A stretch of DNA of 64,000 bases from Xanthomonas floridensis (GCF_001642575.1 NZ_LXNG01000055.1:180925-244924); one strand, 5' to 3'. Positions 25,414-34,271 are shown, counted from the first letter of the stretch. The notes: generated from the sequence alone by a model not told the origin. Numbers and translations are program-made.

Positions 25414-28400
25414 AACCAGTGTTCCTGCGACTGTGTGCCATGGCCGCTTTCGTCACGTCTGCGGGCGCGGCGCAGGCGCAGGAGCGTGTGCTCGACGGCT
25501 TCAACGACATCGGCGCCTGGCGCCTGGTGGTGTCCAATCAGGTGAGCGGTTCGCTGCGGCCGGTGGCTACGCCCTCGGGCGGACATGCGCTGTGCCTGGA
25601 CTACAACTTCAATGGCGTGTCCGGCTATGTCGGCATCCGTCGCAATTTGCCGATCACCTATCCGGACAATTACCGGATCTCGTTCGCGGTACGCGGCGAG
25701 TCGCCGTCCAACGACCTGCAGCTCAAGCTGATCGATGCCAGCGGCGACAACGTGTGGTGGGTCAACCGGCCGGGTTTCAACTTCCCGAAGAACTGGACCA
25801 CGTTCAACTACCGCAAGCGCACCATCGAGAAGGCCTGGGGCCCAGGTGCGGACAAGCAATTGCGCAGCAGTGCGGATGTCGAGTTCACCATCTACAACAA
25901 GGTCGGTGGCCAGGGCACGGTGTGCTTCGACCGCCTGGCGCTGACGCCGCTGCCGCCGGAGGACACCTCGCCGCTGAAGGCCGAGGCGATCACCGATACC
26001 GCGCCCGCATTGGAACAGCGCCTGGCCGACGGCAAGCCGGAGACCTTCTGGCTCAGCGGCGCGGTCAAGCAACAGACCGTCACCCTCAACCTGGGCAAGG
26101 TGCGCGAATTCGGCGGTGCGGTGGTGCAGTGGGTCCCCGGCCTGCAGGCCTCGCAATACGTGGTGCGCGCGTCCAGCGACGGGCGCGGCTGGCGCGACCT
26201 GCGTACCGTTACGGCCGGTGCCGGCGGCACCGATTGGCTGGCGCTGCCGGACACCGAGGCGCGTTACCTGCGCTTCGATCTCAAGGACGGCCCCAACTGG
26301 CGCTACGGCATCAAGGAAGTGCAGCTGCAGCCGCTGGCGTTTGCCGCGACCCCGAACGACTTCATCAAGTCATTGGCCGCGCAGATGCCGCGCGGCAGCT
26401 ATCCGCGCGGTTTCTCCGGCGAGCAGCCGTACTGGACCATCCTGGGTCTTGATGGCGGCACCGAGCAGGGCCTGATCGGCGAGGACGGCGCGGTGGAAGT
26501 GGGCAAGGGCGGCTTCAGCATCGAGCCGTTCTTGGTCACCGGCGGCAAGCTGCTGCACTGGTCCGACGTCAGCAGCGAGCAAAGCCTGCAGGACGACTAC
26601 CTGCCGATTCCCAGCGTCGACTGGCACCACGACCTGATGAACCTGCGCGTTACTGCATTCGTGCAGGGCACACCCGATCAGGCGCAACTGGTCGCGCGCT
26701 ACCAGCTGCACAACACCGGCAAGGACGCGCGCGAGTTCACCCTGGCCCTGGCGGTGCGTCCGTTCCAGGTCAATCCGCCGTCCCAGTTCCTCAACACCCT
26801 GGGCGGCGTCAGCCGGATCGAACAGCTCACCGTGGATGGCGCCCAGGTCAGCGTCAACGGCAAGCCGCGCGTTTTCGCGGCGCAGCGCCCGGATGCCGGG
26901 TTCGCCAGTGCCTTCGACAGCGGCATGGATGTCAGCCATCTCACTGCGGCCACGCCGCCCACCGTGACCCAGGTCAAGGACGAAACCGGCCTGGCCTCGG
27001 GTGTACTGCTGTATCGCTGGAAGCTGGAACCGGGCCAACGGCGCGAGGTGGCGTTGGTGATCCCGCAGACCGGCACCGCGCAGCTGCCTGCCGGCTTCGA
27101 TGCGGAGGCCGCGCAACAACAGGTTGCGCAGCAGTGGCGCGGCAAGCTCGATCGCGTGCGCATCAGCGTGCCGGCCGAAGGCAAGCCGGTGGTCGATACC
27201 TTGCGTACGGCGCTGGCGCACATGCTGATCTCGCGCATCGGCCCGCGTCTGCAGCCGGGCACGCGCTCGTACTCGCGTAGCTGGATACGCGACGGTGCAA
27301 TGATCTCCGAAGGGCTGTTGCGGCTCGGCCGCGAAGACGTGGTGCGCGACTACGTCGACTGGTTCGCGCCGTACCAATTCGCCGATGGCATGGTGCCGTG
27401 CTGCGTGGACGACCGCGGCAGCGACCCGGTGCCGGAAAACGACAGCCATGGCGAGCTGATCTACAACATCGCCGAGTACTACCGCTACACCGGCGACAGG
27501 GCGTTCCTGGAGAAGATGTGGCCGCACGTCACCGGCGCGGTCGACTACATGGAAAAGCTGCGCGCCAGCGAACGCACCGAAGAGAACTTCATGCGCAACC
27601 CGGCCTTCTACGGAATGATGCCGGTGTCGATCAGTCATGAAGGCTATTCGGCCAAGCCGGTGCATTCGTACTGGGACAACTTCTGGGCGCTACGCGGCTA
27701 CAAGGACGCGGCAATGCTGGCCGGCGCGCTCGACAAGCCGGACGAAGTAGCCCGCTTCGGCGCTGCGCGCGATGAGTTCAGCGGCGACCTGATCGCCTCG
27801 CTGGGTGCGGCAGTACGCCAGCACAGCCTGGATTTCCTGCCCGGCTCGGCCGAGCTTGGCGATTTCGATGCCACCTCCACCACCATCGCGCTGACCCCGG
27901 GCGGCGAACAGCAGCGGCTGCCGCAGGACTTGTTGAGCAACACCTTCGAGCGCTACTGGAAGGAATTTTCCGATCGTCGCGACAGCAAGCGCGAATGGAA
28001 GGACTACACCCCCTATGAGTGGCGCAACGTCGCCGCGTTCGTGCGCCTTGGCTGGCGCGAGCGTGCCTGGGACGCCACCGCGTTCTTCTTCAAGGATCGC
28101 GCACCGCAGCCGTGGAACCAGTGGGCTGAAGTGGTCTCGCGCACGCCGCGTAAACCGTTTTTCGTCGGCGACCTGCCGCATGCCTGGGTGGCGTCGGACT
28201 TCGTGCGCTCGGTGCTGGACATGTTCGCCTACACCCGCGAATCGGATCAGAGCGTGGTGATCGCCGCCGGTACCCCGACGCGCTGGTTCGAAGGCAAGGG
28301 TATCGGCATCGCCGAATTGCGCACGCCATACGGACGCCTCAACTACACCTTGCAGCGCAGCGAAAAACAGCTGGTGTTGCAGCTGCAGCCTGGCCTGCTG

Positions 28401-28577
28401 ATGCCTCCGGGTGGCGTGGTGTTCGCCTGGCCGTACCAGGGCGAACCCGGCAAGGCCAGCGTCAATGGCGAAACCGTGGACTGGCTCAATGGCGAGTTGC
28501 GCATCCAGCAACTGCCGGCCACGGTGCAGATCGATGTGCCCAGCGCGGTGCGGCGGGCCGAAAAGGCCACGCAATGA
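25410..28577 (+). CDS. Large multidomain secreted glycosidase-like protein with discoidin domain
   Basis: The 1055-residue product has a signal peptide (MKPVFLRLCAMAAFVTSAGAAQA). A CBM-like beta-sandwich follows at about 25-185 (VLDGFNDIGAWRLV to VCFDRLAL). A discoidin/F5-8 type C domain covers about 190-310 (RLADGKPETFWLSG, YLRFDLKDGPNWRYGIKEVQL), then an intermediate beta region, then an (alpha/alpha)6-type six-hairpin glycosidase domain (about 590-980) with SYSRSWIRDGAMISEGLLRLG at about 622 and a C-terminal beta domain. The catalytic family is not one I can name. The GTG start at 25410 overlaps the permease stop. It probably acts on the same glycan as the GH144-like protein. Confidence 0.82.
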   Translation: MKPVFLRLCAMAAFVTSAGAAQAQERVLDGFNDIGAWRLVVSNQVSGSLRPVATPSGGHALCLDYNFNGVSGYVGIRRNLPITYPDNYRISFAVRGESPSNDLQLKLIDASGDNVWWVNRPGFNFPKNWTTFNYRKRTIEKAWGPGADKQLRSSADVEFTIYNKVGGQGTVCFDRLALTPLPPEDTSPLKAEAITDTAPALEQRLADGKPETFWLSGAVKQQTVTLNLGKVREFGGAVVQWVPGLQASQYVVRASSDGRGWRDLRTVTAGAGGTDWLALPDTEARYLRFDLKDGPNWRYGIKEVQLQPLAFAATPNDFIKSLAAQMPRGSYPRGFSGEQPYWTILGLDGGTEQGLIGEDGAVEVGKGGFSIEPFLVTGGKLLHWSDVSSEQSLQDDYLPIPSVDWHHDLMNLRVTAFVQGTPDQAQLVARYQLHNTGKDAREFTLALAVRPFQVNPPSQFLNTLGGVSRIEQLTVDGAQVSVNGKPRVFAAQRPDAGFASAFDSGMDVSHLTAATPPTVTQVKDETGLASGVLLYRWKLEPGQRREVALVIPQTGTAQLPAGFDAEAAQQQVAQQWRGKLDRVRISVPAEGKPVVDTLRTALAHMLISRIGPRLQPGTRSYSRSWIRDGAMISEGLLRLGREDVVRDYVDWFAPYQFADGMVPCCVDDRGSDPVPENDSHGELIYNIAEYYRYTGDRAFLEKMWPHVTGAVDYMEKLRASERTEENFMRNPAFYGMMPVSISHEGYSAKPVHSYWDNFWALRGYKDAAMLAGALDKPDEVARFGAARDEFSGDLIASLGAAVRQHSLDFLPGSAELGDFDATSTTIALTPGGEQQRLPQDLLSNTFERYWKEFSDRRDSKREWKDYTPYEWRNVAAFVRLGWRERAWDATAFFFKDRAPQPWNQWAEVVSRTPRKPFFVGDLPHAWVASDFVRSVLDMFAYTRESDQSVVIAAGTPTRWFEGKGIGIAELRTPYGRLNYTLQRSEKQLVLQLQPGLLMPPGGVVFAWPYQGEPGKASVNGETVDWLNGELRIQQLPATVQIDVPSAVRRAEKATQ

Positions 28578-29548
28578 TGCTCGTGCCTTGTCCGGGACGG
28601 GCAGGGCAGTGGCGCCACCGTGGCGTGATGTTGGCCGTGGTGGCTCTGTTGATGGCGTGCGCTGCGGCTGCCCAGGCAGCGCCCGCACAATCGCAGCTCA
28701 GGACTGATCAAGCGAAGCAACGCGGCGAGGCCGCTGTGGGTCCGAGATCAGGGACGGCGACTCCCTCCGCCGCGCCGTCGCGCGAGATGACTCTGGTCAC
28801 GCTCAACTTGCACCACGATCGTGAGGACTGGCCGGGCCGTCGCGCGCATATCTCCAAGGAACTCAGGCAGCTGGCGCCGGACGTGATCGCGTTGCAGGAG
28901 GTCATCGAGCGGCGCGGCAGCGTGGAAAACCAGGCCACTTGGCTAGCGCGCAAGCTGGACTACGAGGTGATCTTCGCCTCGGTCGATCCCATCGGTGCAC
29001 CCAAGCGCTACGGCAATGCGCTGCTGAGCCGACGCAAGGTACTGGCCAGCCATCAGCGCCTGCTGCAACCGCTGGAGGACTACCGCGTCGCCGCGCACCT
29101 GCAGGTCGATGTCGACGGCCAGCCGGTCAATGTCTACGTCACCCATCTCAACGAACGCGCCGATGCACGCGGCACCGCGACGCGAACGCGCCAGGTGGCC
29201 GATCTGCTGGAGTTCATTGGCTCCACCAGTGCACAGGCGCCGGTGGTAATCGCGGGCGATTTCAATACTGCCGCCGATGCACTGGATCTGGAGGCGCTAC
29301 GCAAGGGCTATGGCGACAGCTATGGCAGCGTGCATCGCAGCAGCGCTGCCGGGGTAAGCACCTTGAACCTGCATGTCTTCGACACGCCGGCACGCATCGA
29401 TCATGTGTTTTTCCAGCAGAACCGGCTGCTTGCCCGCGAAGCACGCATCCTGTTCGACACCCCGTATGCCGAAGGTCGCTGGGCATCGGATCACTATGGC
29501 GTGTGGGTACGCCTGCAGCTGGCACCATCGGCGCAGTCCGCGCCGTAG
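28574..29548 (+). CDS. Secreted endonuclease/exonuclease/phosphatase-family protein
   Basis: This 324-residue protein has an N-terminal hydrophobic export segment (MLAVVALLMACAAAAQA, about 19-35) and the EEP metal-phosphoesterase fold: TLVTLNLHHDRED, DVIALQEVIERRG (catalytic Glu), VYVTHLNERAD, VVIAGDFNTAAD (about 226-237), and the closing ASDHYGVWVRL (about 303). It overlaps the glycosidase stop as ATGA and ends the operon. In a glycan operon a phosphodiesterase could remove phosphodiester-linked substituents; that role is inference, and an extracellular nuclease is an alternative. Confidence 0.83.
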   Translation: MMLVPCPGRAGQWRHRGVMLAVVALLMACAAAAQAAPAQSQLRTDQAKQRGEAAVGPRSGTATPSAAPSREMTLVTLNLHHDREDWPGRRAHISKELRQLAPDVIALQEVIERRGSVENQATWLARKLDYEVIFASVDPIGAPKRYGNALLSRRKVLASHQRLLQPLEDYRVAAHLQVDVDGQPVNVYVTHLNERADARGTATRTRQVADLLEFIGSTSAQAPVVIAGDFNTAADALDLEALRKGYGDSYGSVHRSSAAGVSTLNLHVFDTPARIDHVFFQQNRLLAREARILFDTPYAEGRWASDHYGVWVRLQLAPSAQSAP

Positions 29549-29574
29549 CAGCGCGCAAGCGATAGAGGCCGTAG

Positions 29575-29649
29575 CCGTAGGAGCGCCCGGGCGCACTGGG
29601 GTGGGGCGTTACCGGGGATGCCCCATCGCGTCAGGGTGCGCTCCTACGG
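29575..29649. repeat. Inverted-repeat element CCGTAGGAGCGC ... GCGCTCCTACGG
   Basis: Perfect 12-bp arms (29575-29586 and 29638-29649) enclose a GC-rich core that contains GTGGGGC / GCCCCAT pairing, so the 75-nt unit can fold into a long hairpin. It sits between the convergent ends of the glycan operon and the traB-like gene and may act as a terminator or REP-like element. An isolated copy of one arm occurs at 16002-16013. Confidence 0.8.
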
Positions 29650-29687
29650 CAGGCGACGGATTGCAGTGCACTGCAGCGCCACCATCC

Positions 29688-30920
29688 TCACCCATGCAGG
29701 CGATTGAAGATCTGCACGCCGGCCAGCCATACCCCGGCCATGCTGCCGACATTGGTCAGCAGAAAAGTCAGCACCACGCGCGACACGCGATTGCGGTACC
29801 AGCCGCGCAGCGTCTGTGCATCGTCGCGCAGCGACAGGAAATCGCCATAGGCCGGTTTGCGCATATGGACCTCGACCAGTGCGGCAAATGCCCCGGTCGG
29901 CACGCTCAGCCGGAACGGTTTGAACGGTGCCACCACCGCCGCGGTCAGGATGCTCAGCGGGTGGCTGCCGGCCAGCAGGCAGCCCAGTGCCGCCATGCCG
30001 CCGGTATACATCGCCCATTGCAGCAGCAGGTCGGCGCCCATGCTCAGGCCCCCGCGCCAGAAGCCGATGCCGATCCCGGTAATGATCACCGCCAGGATGC
30101 CCAGCGTGATCCAGGGAACGCGCTTGCGCTGTTGCACGTATTCCAGCGACTCGCGTAGCGGGCCGGGCGCATCGGTATCCTGTTCCAGATGCCGCGCCAG
30201 CCCGGCCAGATGTCCGGCGCCGACGACCGCCAGCACTTCGTGCTGCCCGCTACCGGCTTCTTCGCGCAGGCGCGTGGCCATGTAGCGATCGCGCTCGGCA
30301 ATCACGGTCTCGTACAGCTCCGGGCTCTCGCTGGCGAAATCGCCGAAGCTCGCCTCCAGCATGTCGCCTTGCTTGAGCTTTTCGATTTCCTCTTCGCCCA
30401 CTTCATCGGCGGCGAACAGGCCGCCGAGCAAACCGCCGGCAAGCTTCATCTTGCCGAAGAATCCCAACCGTCCGGACGCGCGCTTGAAGGTCAGCCCGAC
30501 TTCGCGGTCGATCAGGTAGACCGGCAGCCCCTGCGCACGCGCCAGGTTGACGGCCTCCTTCAATTCCGCGCCCGGCTCGATGCCCAACTGTTTGGCCAGC
30601 CGGCGCTGATAGGCCGCCAGCGCAAGATTGGCGGCAAACAGCGCCACGCGCCCCTTGCGGATCACCTGCACCAGGTCCAGGCGAGCCAGCGCATCCGGGT
30701 CGCTGAGCGCCTGCAGCCGCTGCGTATCCAGCTCCACGGCCACCGCGTCGTAACGGCCACTGCCGATCGCCCGTTGCACCGCGGCCACGCTGGCCAGCGA
30801 CACGTGCGCGGTACCCAGCAGGGTGTAGCGCACACCATCGCGCTCGACGATGCGATGCGGCTGGCCGGACAGCGCATCGTCCAGAACGTGGGGGAGCTGC
30901 TCAGTCATGGGGTCATTCAT
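29688..30920 (-). CDS. TraB/PrgY/GumN-domain membrane protein
   Basis: This 410-residue protein has an N-terminal TraB domain (VRYTLLGTAHVSLASVAAVQRAI, DAVAVELDTQRLQAL, EAVNLARAQGLPVYLIDREVGLTFKRA, HEVLAVVGAGHLAGLARHL) and about four C-terminal membrane segments (WITLGILAVIITGIGIGFW, then further helices to about 405). Related proteins are metal-dependent protease-like (the Tiki/TraB/EreA superfamily); the bacterial role is unclear. The start at 30920 (MNDPMTEQ) overlaps the acetyltransferase stop by 8 nt; 30908 is an alternative. It is the last gene of the agu cluster. Confidence 0.82.
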   Translation of the reverse strand: MNDPMTEQLPHVLDDALSGQPHRIVERDGVRYTLLGTAHVSLASVAAVQRAIGSGRYDAVAVELDTQRLQALSDPDALARLDLVQVIRKGRVALFAANLALAAYQRRLAKQLGIEPGAELKEAVNLARAQGLPVYLIDREVGLTFKRASGRLGFFGKMKLAGGLLGGLFAADEVGEEEIEKLKQGDMLEASFGDFASESPELYETVIAERDRYMATRLREEAGSGQHEVLAVVGAGHLAGLARHLEQDTDAPGPLRESLEYVQQRKRVPWITLGILAVIITGIGIGFWRGGLSMGADLLLQWAMYTGGMAALGCLLAGSHPLSILTAAVVAPFKPFRLSVPTGAFAALVEVHMRKPAYGDFLSLRDDAQTLRGWYRNRVSRVVLTFLLTNVGSMAGVWLAGVQIFNRLHG

Positions 30921-31440
30921 CAGAAAGAGGGGTGGTGTCGCCGGAGCCGAGTGCGCGTTGCATCTGCACACTGTCCAGCCAGCGACCATGCTTGCGGCCG
31001 ATCCCGCTGAATACTCCGACCGTGCGGAATCCAAAACGTTCATGCAGCCGGCGCGAGGCCTGGTTGTCGGCATCGCCGATCACCGCAATCATCTGCCGGT
31101 AGCCGCGTTGTTCGCACAGTGCGATCAGTTCGCCGAGCAAGGCGCTGCCGATGCCGTGGCCCTGCTGGCCTTCGGCCACGTAGATCGAGTTCTCCACGGT
31201 CCAGCGGTAGCCTGCACGCGCGCGGTAACTGCCTGCATACGCGTAGCCGACCACCGCACCATCGCGTTCTGCGACCAAATAGGGGTAGCCTGCATCCACC
31301 ACGGCGTCCACGCGTGAGCGCATCTGCTCGCTGGATGGAGCGCTGTATTCGTAGGTATTGCACCCGGCGATCTGCTCCGCATAGATCGCGGTGATCGCTG
31401 GGATGTCCGCCGCGCGGACTGCACGCAACTCGACGGGCAT
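30913..31440 (-). CDS. GNAT N-acetyltransferase (phosphinothricin/methionine-sulfoximine acetyltransferase-like)
   Basis: This 175-residue GNAT protein reads like the PAT/MddA group: MPVELRAVRAADIPAITAIYAEQI, YLVAERDGAVVGYAYAGSYRARAGYRWTVENSIYVAEGQQGHGIGSALL (acetyl-CoA loop Q-G-H-G-I-G-S), and HERFGFRTVGVFSGIGRKHGRWLDSVQMQRAL. Members acetylate L-methionine sulfoximine, sulfone or phosphinothricin-like amines. The ATG at 31440 matches the family start and lies just past the aguB stop (31445). Overlap with the traB-like gene suggests a polycistronic unit. Confidence 0.87.
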   Translation of the reverse strand: MPVELRAVRAADIPAITAIYAEQIAGCNTYEYSAPSSEQMRSRVDAVVDAGYPYLVAERDGAVVGYAYAGSYRARAGYRWTVENSIYVAEGQQGHGIGSALLGELIALCEQRGYRQMIAVIGDADNQASRRLHERFGFRTVGVFSGIGRKHGRWLDSVQMQRALGSGDTTPLSDE

Positions 31441-31444
31441 ACGG

Positions 31445-32329
31445 TCAGTCGATGTAGCGCTTGAGCAGGTCGCCATACGCATCGATCCGCCGATCGCGCA
31501 GGAACGGCCAGATGCGGCGGACGTGTTCGCTGCGCTGCAGGTCGACATCGCAGATCAGCACGGTCGGCTCCTGGCCGGCTTCGGCGATGAACTCGCCTTG
31601 CGGTCCCAGCACATGGCTGTTGCCCCAGAACTGGATGCCCGATGCGCCCAGCGGCGAGGGCTCATGGCCGACGCGGTTGCACGACAGCACCGGCACGCCA
31701 TTGGCGACCGCATGACCACGATGGCTCAGGATCCACGCGTCGCGCTGACGCTCCTGCTCGGGTTGCTGGTCGTCCGGGTCCCAGCCGATTGCGGTGGGGT
31801 AGAGCAGCAGTTCCGCACCGGCCAGCGCCATCAACCGCGCCGCCTCCGGATACCACTGGTCCCAGCACACCAGCACGCCCAGGCGGCCCACCGAGGTGTC
31901 GATCGGCGTAAAGCCCAGATCGCCCGGGGTAAAGTAGAACTTCTCGTAGAAGCCCGGGTCGTCGGGGATGTGCATCTTGCGGTACTTGCCGAGCAGGCGG
32001 CCGTCGGTTTCGAACACCACCGCCGTGTTGTGATACAGACCGGCAGCGCGACGCTCGAACAGCGAGGCCACCAGCACCACGCCGTGTTGCCTGGCCAACG
32101 CGCTGAGACGCTCTGTGCTCGGGCCGGGAATCGGCTCGGCCAGATCGAATTCCTCCACCGACTCGTGCTGGCAGAAATACGCACCGTTGTGCAGTTCCTG
32201 CAACAGCACCAGCTTGGCGCCCTGCGCGGCGGCTTCGGCCACGCGCGATGCGATGACGGCCAGGTTGGCCTCGGCGTCGCCGTGGTTGCGCTCCTGGATC
32301 AGCGCGACGGAAAGGAGATGACGGGTCAT
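31445..32329 (-). CDS. aguB: N-carbamoylputrescine amidase
   Basis: This enzyme hydrolyses N-carbamoylputrescine to putrescine, CO2 and ammonia, the last step of the agmatine route. The 294-residue nitrilase-fold protein has the catalytic triad Glu45 (LLQELHNGAYF), Lys118 (KYRKMHIPDDPG) and Cys155 (VLVCWDQWYPEAARL), and the plant/bacterial AguB C-terminus (WPFLRDRRIDAYGDLLKRYID). The ATG at 32329 is preferred; an in-frame TTG 12 nt upstream is also possible. The partner agmatine deiminase gene lies immediately upstream on the same strand (111-nt gap). Confidence 0.95.
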   Translation of the reverse strand: MTRHLLSVALIQERNHGDAEANLAVIASRVAEAAAQGAKLVLLQELHNGAYFCQHESVEEFDLAEPIPGPSTERLSALARQHGVVLVASLFERRAAGLYHNTAVVFETDGRLLGKYRKMHIPDDPGFYEKFYFTPGDLGFTPIDTSVGRLGVLVCWDQWYPEAARLMALAGAELLLYPTAIGWDPDDQQPEQERQRDAWILSHRGHAVANGVPVLSCNRVGHEPSPLGASGIQFWGNSHVLGPQGEFIAEAGQEPTVLICDVDLQRSEHVRRIWPFLRDRRIDAYGDLLKRYID

Positions 32330-32440
32330 GGCTACATCCAACTGGGTGACGCACTACGGTAGCGCGTCATGGCGGAACACCGGCCTGCCGGCCGGAACAG
32401 GAACGACGCGGCGCATGGATCGCCGCGACGAATGCAAGGT

Positions 32441-33475
32441 CTAGGCGGCCAGCAGGCCGGCCGGCAACTGCATGGTCAGGCAATGCAGGCTGCCGTTCTG
32501 CCAGATCAGCGCACGGCACGGCACCGGCACGATTTCGTGCTGCGGAAACGCTTCGGCCAGCACTGCCTGCGCGGTCGCATCGGCCTTGTCGCCATACGCC
32601 GGCATCAGCACCGCGCCGTTGACGATCAGGAAGTTGGCATACGACGCGGCCAGGCGACGTCCCTGATCCAGGATCGGCTCGGCCCACGGCAGGACGAACA
32701 GGCGGTACGGCTGCCCGTCGGTGGTGCGCAGCGCGGCCAGCTCGTTGCCCATCGCCTGCAGTTCGGCGTAGTGCGAATCGCCCGGCACATCGCAGCCCTG
32801 GTAGACGATCGCATCCGGACCGGCAAAGCGCGCCAGCGTGTCGATATGCGCGTCGGTGTCGTCGCCCTCGAGGTAGCCGTGGTCCAGCCACAGCACGCGA
32901 TCCTGCGACAGCCATGCAGCAAGATCGCTGCTTAGCGACTCACGCGTGCGCTGCGGGTGACGCTCGTGCAGGCAGGTCCAGGTGGTGAGCAGGGTGCCGG
33001 CGCCGTCGGTCTCGATCGCACCGCCTTCCAGCGCAAAATCCACCGTCTGCACCGGAGCGGGCACGAAAACCTGTGCCGCATCCAGCGAGCTCACCAATTG
33101 GTCGTCCAGGCTGGCCTCGAACTTGCCGCCCCAGCCGGTGAAGCGGAAATCCATCAGCCGGAAGCCGGCACCCTGGCGCAGCGTGATCGGACCCGAATCG
33201 CGCAGCCAGGTGTCGTTATAGGCGGCCACCACGAAACGCACGCGCGTCATATCCAGTCGCGCCGAGCGCAGCCGCGCCTCGGCATAGATCTGCAGATCGT
33301 CGTCTGCCACGCAGATGATCACCGGCTCGAAGCGGGCGATCGCCGTCACCAACGCGATATAGGTCTCTTCCACATCGGCCAGGCGCTCGGCCCAGTCGGT
33401 GCCGGCGTGCGGCCACGCGATCAACACGGCGGATTGGGGTTCCCATTCGGCGGGGAAGCGAACACGGTCGGTCAT
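32441..33475 (-). CDS. aguA: Agmatine deiminase
   Basis: Agmatine deiminase converts agmatine to N-carbamoylputrescine and ammonia. The 344-residue pentein-fold protein shows RFPAEWEPQSAVLIAWPHAGTDW, NDTWLRDSGPI (substrate-binding Asp/Arg), LEGGAIETDGAGTLLTT, WLDHGYLEGDDTDAHIDTLARF, and the catalytic Cys332 in NGSLHCLTMQLPAG. The ATG at 33475 (MTDRVRF) is preferred over a TTG 9 nt upstream. Together with aguB it completes putrescine synthesis from agmatine. Confidence 0.95.
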   Translation of the reverse strand: MTDRVRFPAEWEPQSAVLIAWPHAGTDWAERLADVEETYIALVTAIARFEPVIICVADDDLQIYAEARLRSARLDMTRVRFVVAAYNDTWLRDSGPITLRQGAGFRLMDFRFTGWGGKFEASLDDQLVSSLDAAQVFVPAPVQTVDFALEGGAIETDGAGTLLTTWTCLHERHPQRTRESLSSDLAAWLSQDRVLWLDHGYLEGDDTDAHIDTLARFAGPDAIVYQGCDVPGDSHYAELQAMGNELAALRTTDGQPYRLFVLPWAEPILDQGRRLAASYANFLIVNGAVLMPAYGDKADATAQAVLAEAFPQHEIVPVPCRALIWQNGSLHCLTMQLPAGLLAA

Positions 33476-33710
33476 GCCTGGCAATACTCATCTTGGTGTC
33501 CGGGCAATCGCCCGGACGTTCATCGATACCCTGCACCCGGGTGCAGGCTCTTGCGATCCTGACGCACAGTCACGCGTCAGGCCTTGGTGCAGATTCGCAG
33601 CGCCACATGTCCGGCTGCTGACGGATGCGGCAGGCCGACATGCCAGACCGCTGAGCCAGCGGTGCGGCATGCAGATGCCTGCCTGTCCTGTCGGCCGGGC
33701 GTGGCTGCGA

Positions 33711-34052
33711 TTACTTGATCGGCGGCTTCGGCCCGATCTCGTTGGCGTCGGCCTGGTTGGCCACCACGTCGATCACCTTGCTCTTTTCGAAGTACACGGT
33801 GAACGCCGGGTACACCCAGCGATGGATCGTCGGCCACTGGCGCTTCTGGCCGCCACGCGGGTCGAGCTTTTCCTGCGGCGCGCCGTAACGGCTTTCCACC
33901 TGGCTCATGCTGTCGCCACGCAAGGGCAGGGCGGCGGCGGGTTTCTGCTGTGCCCGATCGACCAGCAGCGTGTCGGCCGACGCGACGGCACTGATCCCCA
34001 TCAGTGCGATCGTCAGCATGATCGGCGGCATCACAAACAAACGGTTGCGCAT
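33711..34052 (-). CDS. Small exported BamE/OmlA-like protein
   Basis: This 113-residue protein has a signal peptide (MRNRLFVMPPIMLTIALMGISAVASA) and a mature domain containing RGDSMSQVESRYGAPQEKL and an aromatic strand WVYPAFTVYFEKSKVIDVVAN. The S-M-x-x-V-x-x-x-x-G-x-P phrase and later beta strand resemble the SmpA/OmlA/BamE fold, but I see no lipobox and no proof of outer-membrane assembly function. It stands alone between aguA and rpmJ. Confidence 0.75.
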   Translation of the reverse strand: MRNRLFVMPPIMLTIALMGISAVASADTLLVDRAQQKPAAALPLRGDSMSQVESRYGAPQEKLDPRGGQKRQWPTIHRWVYPAFTVYFEKSKVIDVVANQADANEIGPKPPIK

Positions 34053-34220
34053 GTCATCTACTCCCCAGTGGACAAGATTTCAGGTGGTGATTACAGCAAA
34101 AAACCGCGACAGGCGTTGATGCCGGTCGCGCTGCGCCTGGTGTTGCAGTCCGGCGCTGCGGCGGGCGGCCTGGGCGCCAGCGGTCTGGCCGGCGGGCCGG
34201 CAGTCGCACGCCGACCAAGA

Positions 34221-34245
34221 AAAAACCGCCCGGAGGGCGGCTTTC
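34221..34245 (-). terminator. Rho-independent terminator of rpmJ
   Basis: On the minus strand, 27 nt after the rpmJ stop, the stem GCCGCCC / GGGCGGT with a short TCC loop is followed by TTTTTTC. This is a canonical intrinsic terminator serving rpmJ. Confidence 0.85.
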
Positions 34246-34271
34246 TCGGGTCTTGCACGCGCCGCAAAGGC

